The notes under the pieces were generated by a model. It was not told where the DNA came from, ran no database searches, and saw nothing but the letters and a program-made list of their open reading frames with translations. A program made the translations under genes and the position numbers. Below, piece after piece: positions 34,877 to 46,300 of a stretch of DNA of 64,000 nucleotides. Numbering within the stretch: position 1 is the first letter of the stretch; the number at the start of each line of letters is the position of its first letter. This DNA comes from Chinchilla lanigera (Eukaryota; Chordata; Mammalia; Rodentia; Chinchillidae), in assembly GCF_000276665.1 (NCBI RefSeq), contig NW_004955470.1, positions 592,889 through 656,888 on the forward strand, read 5' to 3'.

Positions 34877-35001
34877 GGGCTGGGGATTTAGCTCAGCGGC
34901 AAAAGCGCCTGCCTGGCAAGCGCAAGGTCGTGAGTTCGGTTCCCGGTACCGGAGAAAAACCAAAAAAACAAAACAAAACAAACAAACAATAAATAAATAA
35001 A
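34877..35001 (+). mobile_element. Young ID-like tRNA-derived SINE
   Basis: Complete plus-oriented copy: 'gctggggatttagctcagcg' head, 'gttcggttcccggtaccgg' body, A-rich tail with aaac/aaat repeats. Perfect 14-nt target-site duplication taaaagtgggcagg (34863-34876 and 35002-35015). It sits at the edge of duplicated block B. Confidence 0.95.
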
Positions 35002-35289
35002 TAAAAGTGGGCAGGATGTGTGAGAGAACAAAGGACTAACCCTGAAAATGTGGACAGCCAGGTATGGAGTAAAAGTAAGCTGACCTGATGAATTCAGAGC
35101 AAAAGGGCAGAGAACACACTACATTCTGCACTCAGAGCTGCAGGTGTCCTGTCAGTGGGGATTCATGGGGTGGAGAGAGAGGTTGTGATCTCACAGCTGT
35201 GCCCAGCCGGTTTCTCTGAAACCTCCAGAGACCTGAACCTCAGCCCTCACTGGGCAGAAGAAACTGCACCTGAGTGGTGACAGGAGGCT

Positions 35290-35500
35290 GGACATTTTTC
35301 CCTGAGTGCTAAAGGCCAGGGTGGGCTGTGTTCCAGACCCACCTTGCTGACTCAAGCTGTCAACTTGTGCAGGCAATAGAGTGTGTGAGGAGGAGCAGGA
35401 GAGCTAGGATTGTCACTCCTCACGTGAGCGGCCGATGCGGCTGATACTTTAACACTGTGGAAGACACACCCTCTCCATGGGACACACGGATGGAGCCTGA
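35290..35500 (-). pseudogene. Second V-kappa-3-like relic
   Basis: Minus-strand 'catccgtgtgtcccatgg' followed by 'gtgtcttccacag' aligns with the FR1 of the relic at 2335-2530. About 35300-35345 reads 'ggtgggtctggaacacag', an FR3-like phrase (compare ggcagtgggtctgggacaga). FR2 is not recognisable. It lies in the same relative position in the duplicated block as the 2.4 kb relic, so both derive from one V gene. Fully decayed; no RSS or leader seen. Confidence 0.5.
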
Positions 35501-35839
35501 GCAAAAGGGATGCACACAAAGTTCTTCCTGGCAAACACGTGAGCAGGAATCATGAGCATCTTCAAACACTGAGACCAAGCATGCATACAGTTCTGGTCAG
35601 ACACCAAAGTGAATGAGAGCTTCACCTGCAGTGAGTTCAGTGCTAATCCACCGAGGATGAAGTCTGGCTCTACTTCCTCAACAGTCATCCCGAGAATCAG
35701 GGCAGGCTAGGAGCAAAGCTGAATCTGCACATCCACCAGGTTCCTCCCGAGGCTGATCCTGCTACAGAATGTTTGGGATGGGGAACCGGCCTGCCAAAAC
35801 TGCCATAGGGGCCAAAGAACCTGAACTTGGCAATTTAAG

Positions 35840-36160
35840 TTAGAGACATTTTATTTTTTCCATAATTCTTGATGTTACAAAAAATAAGATCAAGGTCCTT
35901 CAGATGTCCATTTCGTTTTAGGCCTTCTTCCCAGTTTCTCATCTTTCTGCTGTGTCCTCACAAGGATTTTCCTCTATGGCCATGAGCAGGGTGGAGAGGA
36001 TTCTTTCCTATCTCTTGTTCTAATGTCATTAGTGCTGTGAGATTAGTACCAACCTGTATGATCTCATTTAACTGTTACTTGCATCTGGTAGGTCCTTTCT
36101 CTAAAAATACCCACATTGGAATATACCTTCAAGGTTTAAATGTCTGGGGCCATAATTCAG
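35840..36160 (-). mobile_element. MaLR/MLT1-like LTR fragment, paralogous copy
   Basis: Matches the order of 2840-3190 ('gctgtgtcctcacaaggatt' corresponds to 'gctgcatcctcgcaaggctt'). Confidence 0.45.
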
Positions 36161-36419
36161 TACCTAAAAATGGGATTTGGGGCCAGAGAGAGGGCAGGGC
36201 TTGGAGGAACAACCATGCTTCCAGTCTCTGAGCGGAGTGGGATTCCCCTACACATCAGCACCCTGGCAGCTCATGCCCTATGTCCCCGGTCATACAGCCC
36301 TATTGGAACCTGAGGGTCCCTGACAGAGTCACACTGTCACTTCCTTAGGATGGCCAAGATCAGTGTAAGCTGCCATAATTAGTTGATTGGCATATATTTT
36401 AAGATATTTTTGAAAAACA

Positions 36420-36770
36420 ACATGGATAATTTGGGGGATTTTTTTTAACTTTTCCACACTTCCCATTTTGCTGCCCCCATCTCTATTTGTTACTTGTTTC
36501 TTTGTCATACAAGAAAAGCCATGTGATATTTAACTTTATATGTCCAACATATTGTACTTAACATTGTGATCTCAAGTTGCATCCACTTGCCTATAAATGC
36601 ATTGAGTGTATCTTTCTTTATGGCAGCATAGTACTTTATTGTGTATAGATACCACATTTTTAAATCCAGTCATCTGTTAATAGACACAGATATTGTTTCC
36701 AAGATCTAACTAGTACAAGATTGCTGCTATGAACATGAAAATGTGTACATCTGTACAATACAATGAATTT
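36420..36770 (-). mobile_element. L1 3' fragment, antisense
   Basis: 'caagttgcatccacttgcct', 'tttatggcagcatagtactt' and 'agattgctgctatgaacatg' are the reverse complement of the L1 ORF2 end. It probably inserted into duplicated block B, since copy A lacks it. Confidence 0.7.
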
Positions 36771-37389
36771 AACTCTGGAGAGATGCATAGAAGGAAGATA
36801 GCTGAATTTTAATGGAATAACAAGGAATGCTAGTGGGGATGTGGGGGGAAAGGAACTCTTCCACACTGTTGGTGGCAATGCAAGCACAGTACAACTGCAA
36901 GGGAATTCAGTGTGGAAATTCCCAGTGAGTCTTGCCTGTGAGTTTCATATCTGTTATTTATGAAGTTGATGCTACATCCGTCTCTAGGCCAAGTGTATAG
37001 GGAACACTGAGTTATCCTCTGTCTCTGTACTCTAAGAGTTTTATTTTCAGCAAAAAGCATAACAGACAAATATGATTTACAAAAATATATTGGTCACAGC
37101 ACAGTTGAGGTCTACATACTATGAGTGATTTTGAGAACTTGCAGAGGCATAATGGCAGAGGATAGGGTAGGAAGCTGAGGTCTCACGGTCCACATCTGTC
37201 AGTACAACCTGATTCCTCCCACCCTAGAGACCCTTTCAGAAAGCTACCTCCCAGGGTTCTGCACCAGCCAGGAAGTCCCTGAGGCCACCCTGGCTTGTGC
37301 ACCACCAGCTGGTGAGTTTTGTGTTCTCATATTTAATACTGTGAATGATCACATTAAATTTTTACATCAACATTGGCCCATAGAACAAT

Positions 37390-38820
37390 TGGGCAATACT
37401 GAAAAAGTTTCTACCTGATCTGCTTAAGACTAACCACAAACCAAACATCGTTTTAGAATAGTTGAAAGGAGCAAATACCAGAAGAGTATTTAATATATAA
37501 TTTCATTTAAATTTTCATAATCATAGTGCAATAGCAAACAGAAACATTGAAAAGACACCTGGGATTTTGAGGCAGATTTCTTTGACGTTAACAGGCACTG
37601 ACAGGGAATCAACTGCCCCTCTAAATGTCAGGCCATGAAGGCCCAGGCAGGGAGATATTTATGAGGTCTGTAAAGGGGAAATACAGAGGTAGAGTATTTG
37701 GCTGTCTTTGATTGGGTTTTACAGTATGCATCACAGTGACCAGCCATTTCTAAGAAACAGAAGCAACTGGAACTGCAACAGGAACTGTCACCTGGGCAAC
37801 TAACAGACTGGCTGAGGAGCATTTTCCACTCCAACATGTGTCTCGTATTTCCCATGGAATGCAGTATAGTTTTAGCAATAATAATTTCAAAACTCGTTAG
37901 GACAGCCAGGCTGCAAATTGTTATTGTAGTGAATGCACAGTTGCTACAGTGCTGATAGAGGTATTGTCAGCCTTCCAGCTGCAGTTTGTGAGGGGCACAG
38001 GGCTGGGAATCCTACTGCTACTACTTTATGATGGGACCCTTGGCCCAAACATGGAAACCTAGTAATTCAAACTAGCTCAAATTACCCAATGTCCTTTTGG
38101 ACCTACTTTCGTTAGGTATTTCTGTAAGTGTTTCTGCCACTGTCACTAGCCCAGAAGATGATGGTGATATTTACAGTAGGAGAAAAACTCATCTACAACA
38201 AATCTGAGTGTTTAGTAGGATGGTCTCAAATCTTTGTTCTTTACTAGTACAGAGATACTTTGGTTGTCAAACTCAGTTCATTCTAAAATCCTGTTCCAAC
38301 AACAAAAATTTTGAGAAATGAACATATTTTTCACCATAAAAAATAATAGAAAAGCAAGTAATTGGTTCTGAGACCCAAAAATGTGCTTATATAGTATATT
38401 TGTTATTCTAGGACTTTAACAAATTTTGCAATTTTTTAAAAAGCTGTACATAGTTCCCACAGCTTTCCTGTTAGCTTCAGTGCTGGAACCATGGTTATGA
38501 AGGGTTATGCAAGTTCCCCCACCCCAAAAGAGCACAATGACGTATGCTGTAACGTACTCAGATTTGCACTACTATGTGTGGTCTGTTTGGGAGTGAGGTG
38601 TGGGGGTGGGAGTGGGGCTTATACTGCAACATCATCCCTTTGTGTCCATGGAGGGATGAAATTTGTGACTCACTCTTGGCCCATACAGGATTTTCCAAGT
38701 CAAATATTAAGTTCCACTATGGAGAAAAATTACCAACAATGAGTCGATTTTCTTTAAACTTTTCAGCTGGAATAGTGGAAAGCTACAATTTGAAGAAGTT
38801 TGACAATGGATGTATCACTG
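37390..38820. other. Intergenic, no gene recognised
   Basis: No exon or RSS. Short frames only. Confidence 0.35.
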
Positions 38821-39480
38821 TATGAGCATTCACAACTAGAGATTTTCCTGCTGCATTCCTCTAGTTTGATGTGTTTGCGTTTTCTTCTGTGGTATGATAT
38901 TTTGGAACACCTTCTGATGTCCTCTTTGACCCAAGTTCTTACAAATGTGTTGTTTCAGTTCCTCGTATCTACTAATTTTTCAGTTAGTCTTCTACTGTTG
39001 ATTGGCAATTTAGTTCCATTGTCATCAGATCAGACAGTTTGAGGGACTTTGATCTTCTTAAATTTGTGAAGACCTATTTGGGCTTCGTTTGTGATGTGTC
39101 CTGGAGAATGCCTCAGGAGCACAAGAGAAAAAAATATGTGCATTCTACTGTTGGTGGTGAACTGTTGTGTATACATCTATTAGGTTTAACTAGTGTACAG
39201 TGGTGGTGAAGACTTTGTCCTTTCCCTTGTTGACCTAGGCACAGTTGTTCTACGCATTTTGGAAAGTTATATGCTGATGCTTTCTGCTCTGATTCTATTC
39301 AACCTTTGGGACTGTGGGTTTTGCAGCTCTAATCATAAAAATATATATATATGTATGTATATATAATTATTGTTTGATAAATTGACTCAATTTGTAGTCA
39401 TTAAATCTTGATGAATCGAATTGATTCTTTTTTCAAAATAATTTTCTCTTATCAATCCAGGACAGTGTTAAGTGATATTT
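38820..39480 (-). mobile_element. L1 (LINE) fragment, antisense
   Basis: 'tctactgttgattggcaatt', 'tccattgtcatcagatcaga', 'gttggtggtgaactgttgtg' and 'tgtagtcattaaatcttgat' resemble antisense L1 ORF2. No open frame. Confidence 0.55.
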
Positions 39481-40649
39481 ATAAGATCTAGAAGCAAAAG
39501 GGAAGTTAAATAGAATTATACACTATTATTTTATTTTGCACATATGTAAAACTCCTGAGTATTTTCATTTGCTCAGATGCCAAACAGTGTATAACTCAAG
39601 TATCTTTCCAGGTTCTTATGGTTGGTGATTGGACCAGACATTTGCCAAAGGCAGAAGAAAGAGTTCTGAAGGGATCAAGTGACTGCTGGTGATGTCAGAA
39701 TGCACTAGGTTCTCCTCACAGTGACCTTATTGAGAGTCCTTGGGCCATGAGGTCAGCAGGGAACCTCAGGTACAGCTTCAGGGAGGATGTGACAGTCACC
39801 CCCTGGAGGTCCTGTGGAGCTTAAGCCCTCAGTGGAGAGCTAGAAAGAGGCTCCAAGTCAACCCCAGTCTCTGTAGGACACAGTCCCTATGACTGAGGCC
39901 TCTGCGGTCTCCTCTTCAGAGGCTCTGCAGCTGTCTCCCTGGAGTTCAAGCTGGCTTCCACTTCTCCTCAGAGCCCAGAGCTGCCCCTGCAGACTGAGAG
40001 GCTAACCATCCCAGGGGGTTTGTGTGTGGGGCCTTACACTGTTCAGAGTCCTGTGAGTGTCCTGAAGTCTTTCATTCCTTGTGTGTGTTATAATTTTTTT
40101 TTACTGTGCAACATTTTTTCTTGTATTTCTTTAGAATTTCTGTTTAGGAATCCAATTTTAATTGTACTTCACATGGAATCTATTATCTTAGCACCATCAG
40201 CTATGCTGTAGTTATTTTCTCAGCCCAAAACAAGGTATGTTTACCTATTGATTCCTACATCCCTTTACTTTGATCATACTGTATCAACACAAGCAACTGC
40301 CTTGGCTATTATTAGTACAGAAATATGTGTAGATCATTATTTTTAAGTGAAATCCATCTAAACCATGTTTTCTAAACAATTACTTCTACAGAAAAAGGCA
40401 GTTGTTTTCATTTAATGACCCCATCATGTTAAAATAATGCATTCATTTCTTATTTGAAAACCTTTCATTCTTTGAAAGACAATTTAATGTCAAAATGCCA
40501 TCTCTGAAATGTTATTTATTTTAAAAAACTAAAAGGCATCTCCATCCCCTGGTCCAATGTTTTAGAAGTTGAAGGGCTAAAATAAAACTGGAAAATTAAA
40601 AAATGAGAAGCACATAAAACATCTGAAGCTCTAGATAGGAAACTTTCAG
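39480..40649. other. Intergenic with an orphan RSS-like site
   Basis: No gene. About 39840-40016 is GC-richer and resembles V-kappa-2 3' flank, leading into the RSS-like site at 40017-40043. Confidence 0.35.
40017..40043 (-). promoter_or_regulatory. Orphan RSS-like sequence
   Basis: Minus-strand heptamer-like AACAGTG (40037-40043), an 11-base gap and a perfect V-kappa-2 style nonamer ACACAAACC (40017-40025). The spacer retains the 'ggggc' seen in true V-kappa-2 RSS spacers here. No V exon adjoins it. Probably a relic; function is doubtful. Confidence 0.35.
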
Positions 40650-40754
40650 GCAGACTTTTTTTGTTTGTTCGTTTGCTTTTGGTACGAGGAATCAAACTCA
40701 GGACCTTGCACTGGCCAGGCAGGCACATGAGCCACTGAGCTATATCCCTGGCTG
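40650..40754 (-). mobile_element. ID-like tRNA-derived SINE
   Basis: Reverse-oriented: 'gaggaatcaaactcaggacc', 'ggccaggcaggcacatgag' and 'cactgagctatatccc'. Perfect 19-nt target-site duplication ctagataggaaactttcag (40631-40649 and 40755-40773). Confidence 0.92.
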
Positions 40755-40773
40755 CTAGATAGGAAACTTTCAG

Positions 40774-42069
40774 ACTGAGCTGATGTTCACTAGATTTTTG
40801 TTCTCTTGCTGTGTTTGTCAGAATGGCTGCCTGGATGGGGACAGATGACCACCCTCAGAAAAGGAGACCACATCTAACAGGGCAAACTCTAGTGCAGTCG
40901 GAGTGCTTGCCCTTGGACATTTGCTGTGGACTCATCACTTGAACCCATGGGTGTCTTCCTAAAAAAGCAGAAATTTTCCCATAGTCCCAACATTGGATTT
41001 GGTGGTTGTTGCTCTTACTTTTTGTTTATCTTGGTTTTTAGTATTTTGTCTTTCTACACAAAGATCTTAATATATGTCCAAGGGATGGATATTATTCTCT
41101 TGTCTGCTCCTTTGTTGACATAGGGCCTACTGGGACTTAGGTCAGCACGCTGCTGCATGATAGTTATTCTCCAAATAATTCATGTTTCTCTGCTGTACCA
41201 TGTCTTTCGGAACAGCCACTTGGCTATGTTTTCAACTTGGATTCAGTCACTTATCTTCAGCTTTTTGCATAAATATGCAATAAAATTTCATGGTTGCAGA
41301 CCTAAAATATTCCTTCATGACTCAGATTCCTTTGAATCTTGGTGGACCATGTCTCCATCAAGGAATGCAGCTAATGACTCCTTCGATTATGAGATTCTTC
41401 AGAAAAAATGTAACTGAATGTCTTTCATAGTCCATGTCATCATTCTCCAACAATCATTTGCTTATGACATTGAATCAAAGACAACCAAATATCACCTTAC
41501 TTCACTTTAGTTACCCTCTGATATATTCCTACCACACTGCTTCAGAATTTAAATGCTGAACTTTTGGGGAAAAAATGATTTCATACCATTGTGTGTTATG
41601 CTGATGATATATAAAGTAAATACTATAAGTTAATACTATAAACTAAATGTTTATGTTACATTTTTACAATTATGAGCTTCTGGAATTTTAAAGATTTCAT
41701 GTTTCTAACAGCACAGATAATTTGAACAAGGGAAAGAGTTTCAGCATTAGAACCTTCTATTTTCTATAAACTTACAGAAGTTTCTTTGCAGATTCAAAGA
41801 CTAAGGTTTGCACCAATTGTCCGTACACCTTGCCCACTGAGGTGGGCCTGTGGAATGTTATTCCTGCCATGTGTACTAATAAAAATCATATGTAGTAAAA
41901 AGGATAAAGAAGTCCTGGGGAAAGTGGAAAAATTCAACTTTGTGAATGTTCCCAAATATTATCCTTCCAGAATTATATAAAAATTGTTACACTTGGAGAT
42001 ATATTGTACTGGCATTGTCCAAATCTGCATTAACTGCATGATCATTAAACTGAGTATTAAGAAAAACAA
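40774..42069. other. Intergenic, no gene recognised
   Basis: AT-rich sequence, no exon or RSS found. Confidence 0.35.
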
Positions 42070-42374
42070 ACAATGCTAGGAAGATTAGCTTGACATTACA
42101 TTCAGGTCCTACTGCAGCCCTGTTCATTTGTGCAAAAGATACATGGACCACAAATCTGGCCATATATGCCATGCCAAAGCTGGTCCAGGTAATAAGGTCT
42201 TTAATGGGGTTTGCCTGAGTGTCATTGTGACAACGATGGTACAGAAACCTCAGCTGCAAGTTTTTGTTTTGAGTTCCCTATCAGCTCCTTTTCCACACAT
42301 AGGAACAGAGCATCAGATGTGCTGCTCTGCAGTGAAGCCACCCACAGAAGGAGCTGGGCCACAGCAAGCAGGGA

Positions 42375-42402
42375 GGTTTGTGTTCGGGGCTGTGTCACAG
42401 TG
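42375..42402 (-). promoter_or_regulatory. 12-spacer RSS of pseudogene 42403-43283
   Basis: Heptamer CACTGTG (42396-42402, one base off CACAGTG), 12-base spacer, nonamer ACACAAACC (42375-42383). Confidence 0.88.
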
Positions 42403-43283
42403 GGAGGATCTTCTATACCTTGCATGCAATAATAAACTCCGACATCCTCAGCCACCACCCTGCTGATTTTCAGGGTGAAGTCTGTCCCTGACCCACTGCC
42501 ACTGAACCTGTCTGAGACCCCAGTGTACCGATCAGACACCAACTACATCAGGCCCCTGGGAGACTGGCCTGGCTTCTGCAGGAACCAAAACAAATAGGTG
42601 TTTCCATTGCTATGGAGGAGGCTCTGACTGGACCTGAAGGAGATGGACACTGACTCTCCAAGTGTGATGGACAAGGGGCTGGGGATTTAGCTCAGCGGCA
42701 AAAGCGCCTGCTTGGCAAGCGCAAGGTCGTGAGTTCGGTTCCCGGTACCGGAGAAAAACCAAAAAAAAAAAAAAAAAAAACAAGTGTGATGGACAAGGAG
42801 AGTGGAGTCTGGGTCATCACAACATCTCCTGTGGATCCTAAATTAGTGAGAGAAAAATGACAAGTTAGAAACAAACTTTAAGAGGAATTTTCTAGTTTCC
42901 CTTTTATTAGGTATTATAGGCTAAATGACACTCATGAATTTTGGGGACATATAATATATACACAATAATTGCAAAAATGAATAGTAATATGCAAGACACA
43001 ACGGAACACCTGGAAATCACCTACACCATCCCCCTACACCTTAGTCACAGGTGTCACCAGAGCACAGGCCCTTGCTCCTTCTGAAATTTTCCTCTCCCAG
43101 ATTTGTCCTTCACATGCCCCATCTGGGAGCGTAAGACCTGTGAAGCTCACACTTGGACAGAATACGAATGGGCAGCAGTGGGGTCCAAGTTCACCCCCGA
43201 CCCCATTCCCCTCCCCCATCTCCCCTGTCCTTACCAGGGATGCAGAGCACTCGCAGCCCCAGCAGCTGAGCAGGGAGCTTCAT
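42403..43283 (-). pseudogene. V-kappa-2-like pseudogene broken by a SINE insertion
   Basis: The leader exon is 43235-43283 (MKLPAQLLGLRVLCIP, donor GTAAGG). The intron is 397 bases. The V exon spans 42403-42837 and starts DVVMTQTPLSLSIT in FR1. There are three independent lesions. First, an ID-like SINE (42677-42780) sits in FR1 between an 18-nt target-site duplication. Second, Cys23 is changed to Phe (TTC at 42636-42638). Third, the end of FR2 has TAG (42543-42545) where paralogues have Tyr. The rest is well preserved: [49 protein letters not shown]. The octamer (ATGCAATT on the plus strand) and heptamer are each one base off. Its intact paralogue is at 47621-48383. Confidence 0.96.
42677..42780 (+). 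mobile_element. ID-like SINE inserted in a V-kappa exon
   Basis: Plus-oriented copy, opposite to the V gene: 'ggctggggatttagctcagc', 'gcgcctgcttggcaagcgca' and 'ggttcccggtaccggagaaa', then a poly-A tail. Target-site duplication caagtgtgatggacaagg at 42659-42676 and 42781-42798. The exact left edge is ambiguous by two G residues. Confidence 0.97.
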
Positions 43284-43376
43284 TGTGTGAAGCTGAACTG
43301 AGGACTCCTGACCAGTTGAAGCAAGGATAGAGCTGAGCTTTTATTTCCAACCTGAAGAGAAGATCTTAAGAGAAAT

Positions 43377-43384
43377 ATGCAATT
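43377..43384 (-). promoter_or_regulatory. Degenerate octamer of pseudogene 42403-43283
   Basis: AATTGCAT in the coding sense (consensus ATTTGCAT), about 94 bases from the leader ATG. A further stretch upstream (43388-43440) repeats 'agcttttatctcag' and ends near 'tatgaaaatc', a second degenerate octamer-like site. Confidence 0.65.
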
Positions 43385-43561
43385 ACAGCTTTTATCTCAG
43401 CTGTGCAAGTACAGCTCCTCCCAGGGGACAGTATGAAAATCTGTTGCAGAACAAAACCACCTGTGGCTGTGGTGCTTATTTCTAGTTACCGGCTGCTTGG
43501 ATTTATGTAAATATCAATGAATTTATATCTCTTGCCAAAGTCATCCCCAGAAATCTTTTCT

Positions 43562-43658
43562 TTTTGTGTGTGGGGGCGGTTTTCCGGTACCGGGAACCGA
43601 ACTCATGACCTTGCACTTGCCAGGCAAGCGCTGTGCCGCTGAGCTAAATCCCCAGCCG
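43562..43658 (-). mobile_element. ID-like tRNA-derived SINE
   Basis: Reverse-oriented: 'ttttccggtaccgggaaccg', 'catgaccttgcacttgccag' and 'gctgagctaaatccccagcc'. A 17-nt duplication with one mismatch (43545-43561, 43659-43675). Confidence 0.92.
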
Positions 43659-43675
43659 CCCCAGAAACCTTTTCT

Positions 43676-45299
43676 ATCCCGGGACAGGCCTTAGAGCCCA
43701 TAGAGAAGCCAACTGGAGCCTCAGTGGTGACTTCTTGCACATAACACGCTTAGGCATTTGTGTTGTTGAAAACTAGAGTGCTTCAAAATGAAAACAGACG
43801 GGAACACCTAAGAGAGACACACATCCTGGAAAGAGACCTCAGGTGGTTAATGCTTCAATTAGTGACTTACTTTGTTCATGTTTATGAAAGCAGTTTATTC
43901 CTGGTATAAAAATCAAGAGACACACTTGTGGAAGGAGTCAGTTTGGACTCACTTCCTCCTTTCTCCCAGTAGCTTGTTACAAAATTAAAACTCTATTTTC
44001 TTCTCAACTTATGGGCTTCAAGGGAAGCAGCCAGGCCATTTTTCAGTAAAATGTGCTCAGCTGAGTGCAGCTGTGAGGCAAAGCTGACAGGGACTGGAGT
44101 CCTCTTCTGTGAGACAAGAGACATAAAATCTCTGCTGAACTTCACAAGCTAAGAGTGGTCGGGAGAAGGTGCATATCTCCATGTGTCTTTCTGCTCACTG
44201 CCAACTAAATACTCCCTCAAAATTTTCACAGCACAGTTTACACATATCTTTATGTGCTTCAGTTTACGTATATATGTGATGAATTTCTTTTTTGTTCATA
44301 TGCGTTTCAATGGGCGTTGTCTGCTCTCTTTCCTTTTCAGTTGAGAGCAGACAGGGAGGATTGGGTGGAAATTATAAGGTCTCACTTGAATGAAGCTGTG
44401 CCCCTGTTCTCAATTCGGATAAATCTGTGAGATCCCCCACCTCTCCTGCCATTCACCTGCCCGGGCTCCACCTGCTCTGCTTCTTTGCAAATGACCTGTC
44501 CCTCTGATGTCAATCACAATGGCTTGCTTTTCCTTTACTAAACATTTTGTGAATTGAGGTAAGAATTTTAAAAATATTTCTGGTTTCTATCTCCACTTAT
44601 TGTATTCTGGGAACTGTGTTCCATCCAGTTCAGGTCACTGTTGCTACCATGTCCCATGATTCTGAGCAGTTGCCTCTTGATTTTTTTTTTTATATGTCTC
44701 CTCTTAATAGTTTTTCCTTTTGTGTCAAAGAATATTCTCATTTTTCCTTTATTTTTGAAGGATTTCCCTGACTATAGTATTTTATTTTCATTTTTTTCTA
44801 TTCAGCACTTGAAACAACTTTAAAATTAATGTTGATCCTATGCTATTATCTAATTAATATCCATATTTAAATTTAACAGACTTTTCTACCATATTTCAGG
44901 TAAAACACCTCAGGTTCCAATATTGTATTTAGTCTATGTGCCTCTTTGGTCTCTTGCAATCTGTGTTCTTTAATTTTTGTTGATAGTCTTGAAACTTTTG
45001 AAGTATATGGACCAATTGCTTTGCACACTGTCACTTTAATTTGGTTTGCTTTATGCTTTTATTGATTGGATTTTGATTTTTAATTTTTGGAAGAACTGTT
45101 ACTGAAGGCATGTTGTATCATCATATCAGGAGTTACATAAAGTCAAAATATTGTATTGCTGGTGACAATAAATTAATATGACTCATGACAGCATTTTGAT
45201 AAGGATAACAAGACAAAGGTACCCAGGCCAACTATGTTTATCATTCGCTTCTTTTTCGGCCATGAAATGACTACATTAGAGATATTCTATCTCTACCTT
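43676..45299. other. Intergenic, no gene recognised
   Basis: No exon or RSS. T-rich from about 44560, possibly decayed L1 antisense, but I cannot set limits. Confidence 0.35.
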
Positions 45300-45715
45300 C
45301 TGTAGTTTAAATGTTTGTGCCCCTCATAAAATTATGTCAAAATTTAAACTCTACAGTAATAACATTAGGGCTTAGGAAATTTCTGAAAGTGATTATGTCC
45401 TGAGCTATTTGCCACTGTAAATGCAACTTGTGCCTTTATAAGAAAGGTTTCAAAGAGCTTGCTGGTCCTGGATGTCCTGGCTATGTGGGAACACCGCATT
45501 AATTTCACTCATTTTTACCATTCTACCTTCTGCCATGTTAGCTAGGAAGGCACAAATCACCATTTGGAGGCAGAGAATCCAAGCTCTCACTAGACAGAAT
45601 CTGCATGTTTCTTGTTCTTGGACTTCTAGTCCTACAGACCGGTAAGAAATAAATTTCTATCTATTATAAATTAGGCATTCTGTGATATTTTGTTATACTG
45701 GCAGAAAAGATAGAA
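45300..45715 (+). mobile_element. MLT1-like MaLR LTR
   Basis: Starts 'gtagtttaaatgtttgtgcc', contains 'ccttctgccatgtta' and 'cttgttcttggacttctagt', and ends 'gtaagaaataaatttctatc' and 'gtgatattttgttatactgg', in the order of mammalian MLT1 LTRs. Confidence 0.7.
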
Positions 45716-46139
45716 ACATTGTCTTATTCTATTTTTATTTTCTTTCAAAATACATTTCTATGTAAAGCCTCTTCTGCAATGAAGATTATTGAATGAATAT
45801 ATTGTGTTCACTCTGAAATGTCAAATGTTTCCCTGGTCACCATTTATGACTGGAACATTGATAGTGTGCAGAAAGGCAAGAAGTGATGTAATTTATTAAA
45901 TTGTAGAGGTGTCCACCAGTGGACAACTGTTACTAAGTATTTATTTGGACAAGTGCATAGTATCACCTATCACTTATATATTTTTGAAATCTAATAGACA
46001 ATTACATAGTTTCTAAACTATCTCTAACTTGGGAGGTGGAGACATTATTGGTGCCATGCTATACTCAACAAATCTGAGACATGATTACTAAGAATCTGAA
46101 ATTCTGGGGCTTCTAATGAAGAACATGTGGCCACAAAAA

Positions 46140-46300
46140 CACGGCACCTCACTAGGTGTGGTGGTACATGCCTAGATTCCCGGCACTTGGCAGTTGGAGG
46201 CAGGAATCACTGCAAGTTCGTGGCCAACCTGGTCCACATAGTGAGTTCAAGGAATGCCCGAACTGCATAATTTGACCCAGTCTCAATAAAGGCAAACCAA
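46140..46300 (+). mobile_element. B1-like SINE
   Basis: 'actaggtgtggtggtacatg', 'agttggaggcaggaatcact', 'ccaacctggtccacatagtg' and 'gacccagtctcaataaagg' show the B1 order with an internal duplication. Confidence 0.88.

Larger units (their letters stand above)
34999..37380. repeat. Ancient duplicated block, copy B (paralogue at about 1980-4010)
   Basis: Collinear with 1980-4010, including the V-kappa-3-like relic and the MLT1-like LTR. It is enlarged by an L1-derived stretch starting at about 36420. See the copy A entry for anchor matches. Confidence 0.6.
42070..43460. repeat. V-kappa-2 duplication unit, copy A (partner 47290-48500)
   Basis: Similarity to 47290-48500 covers the 3' flank ('tggggtttgcctgagtgt' in both), RSS, V exon, intron, leader and promoter. 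The two V genes arose by duplication of this unit. Confidence 0.8.

Noticed and set aside
34877..34960. tRNA-like sequence (possible tRNA gene)
   Set aside because: tRNA-related head of an ID-like SINE with A-rich tail and target-site duplication; not a stand-alone tRNA.
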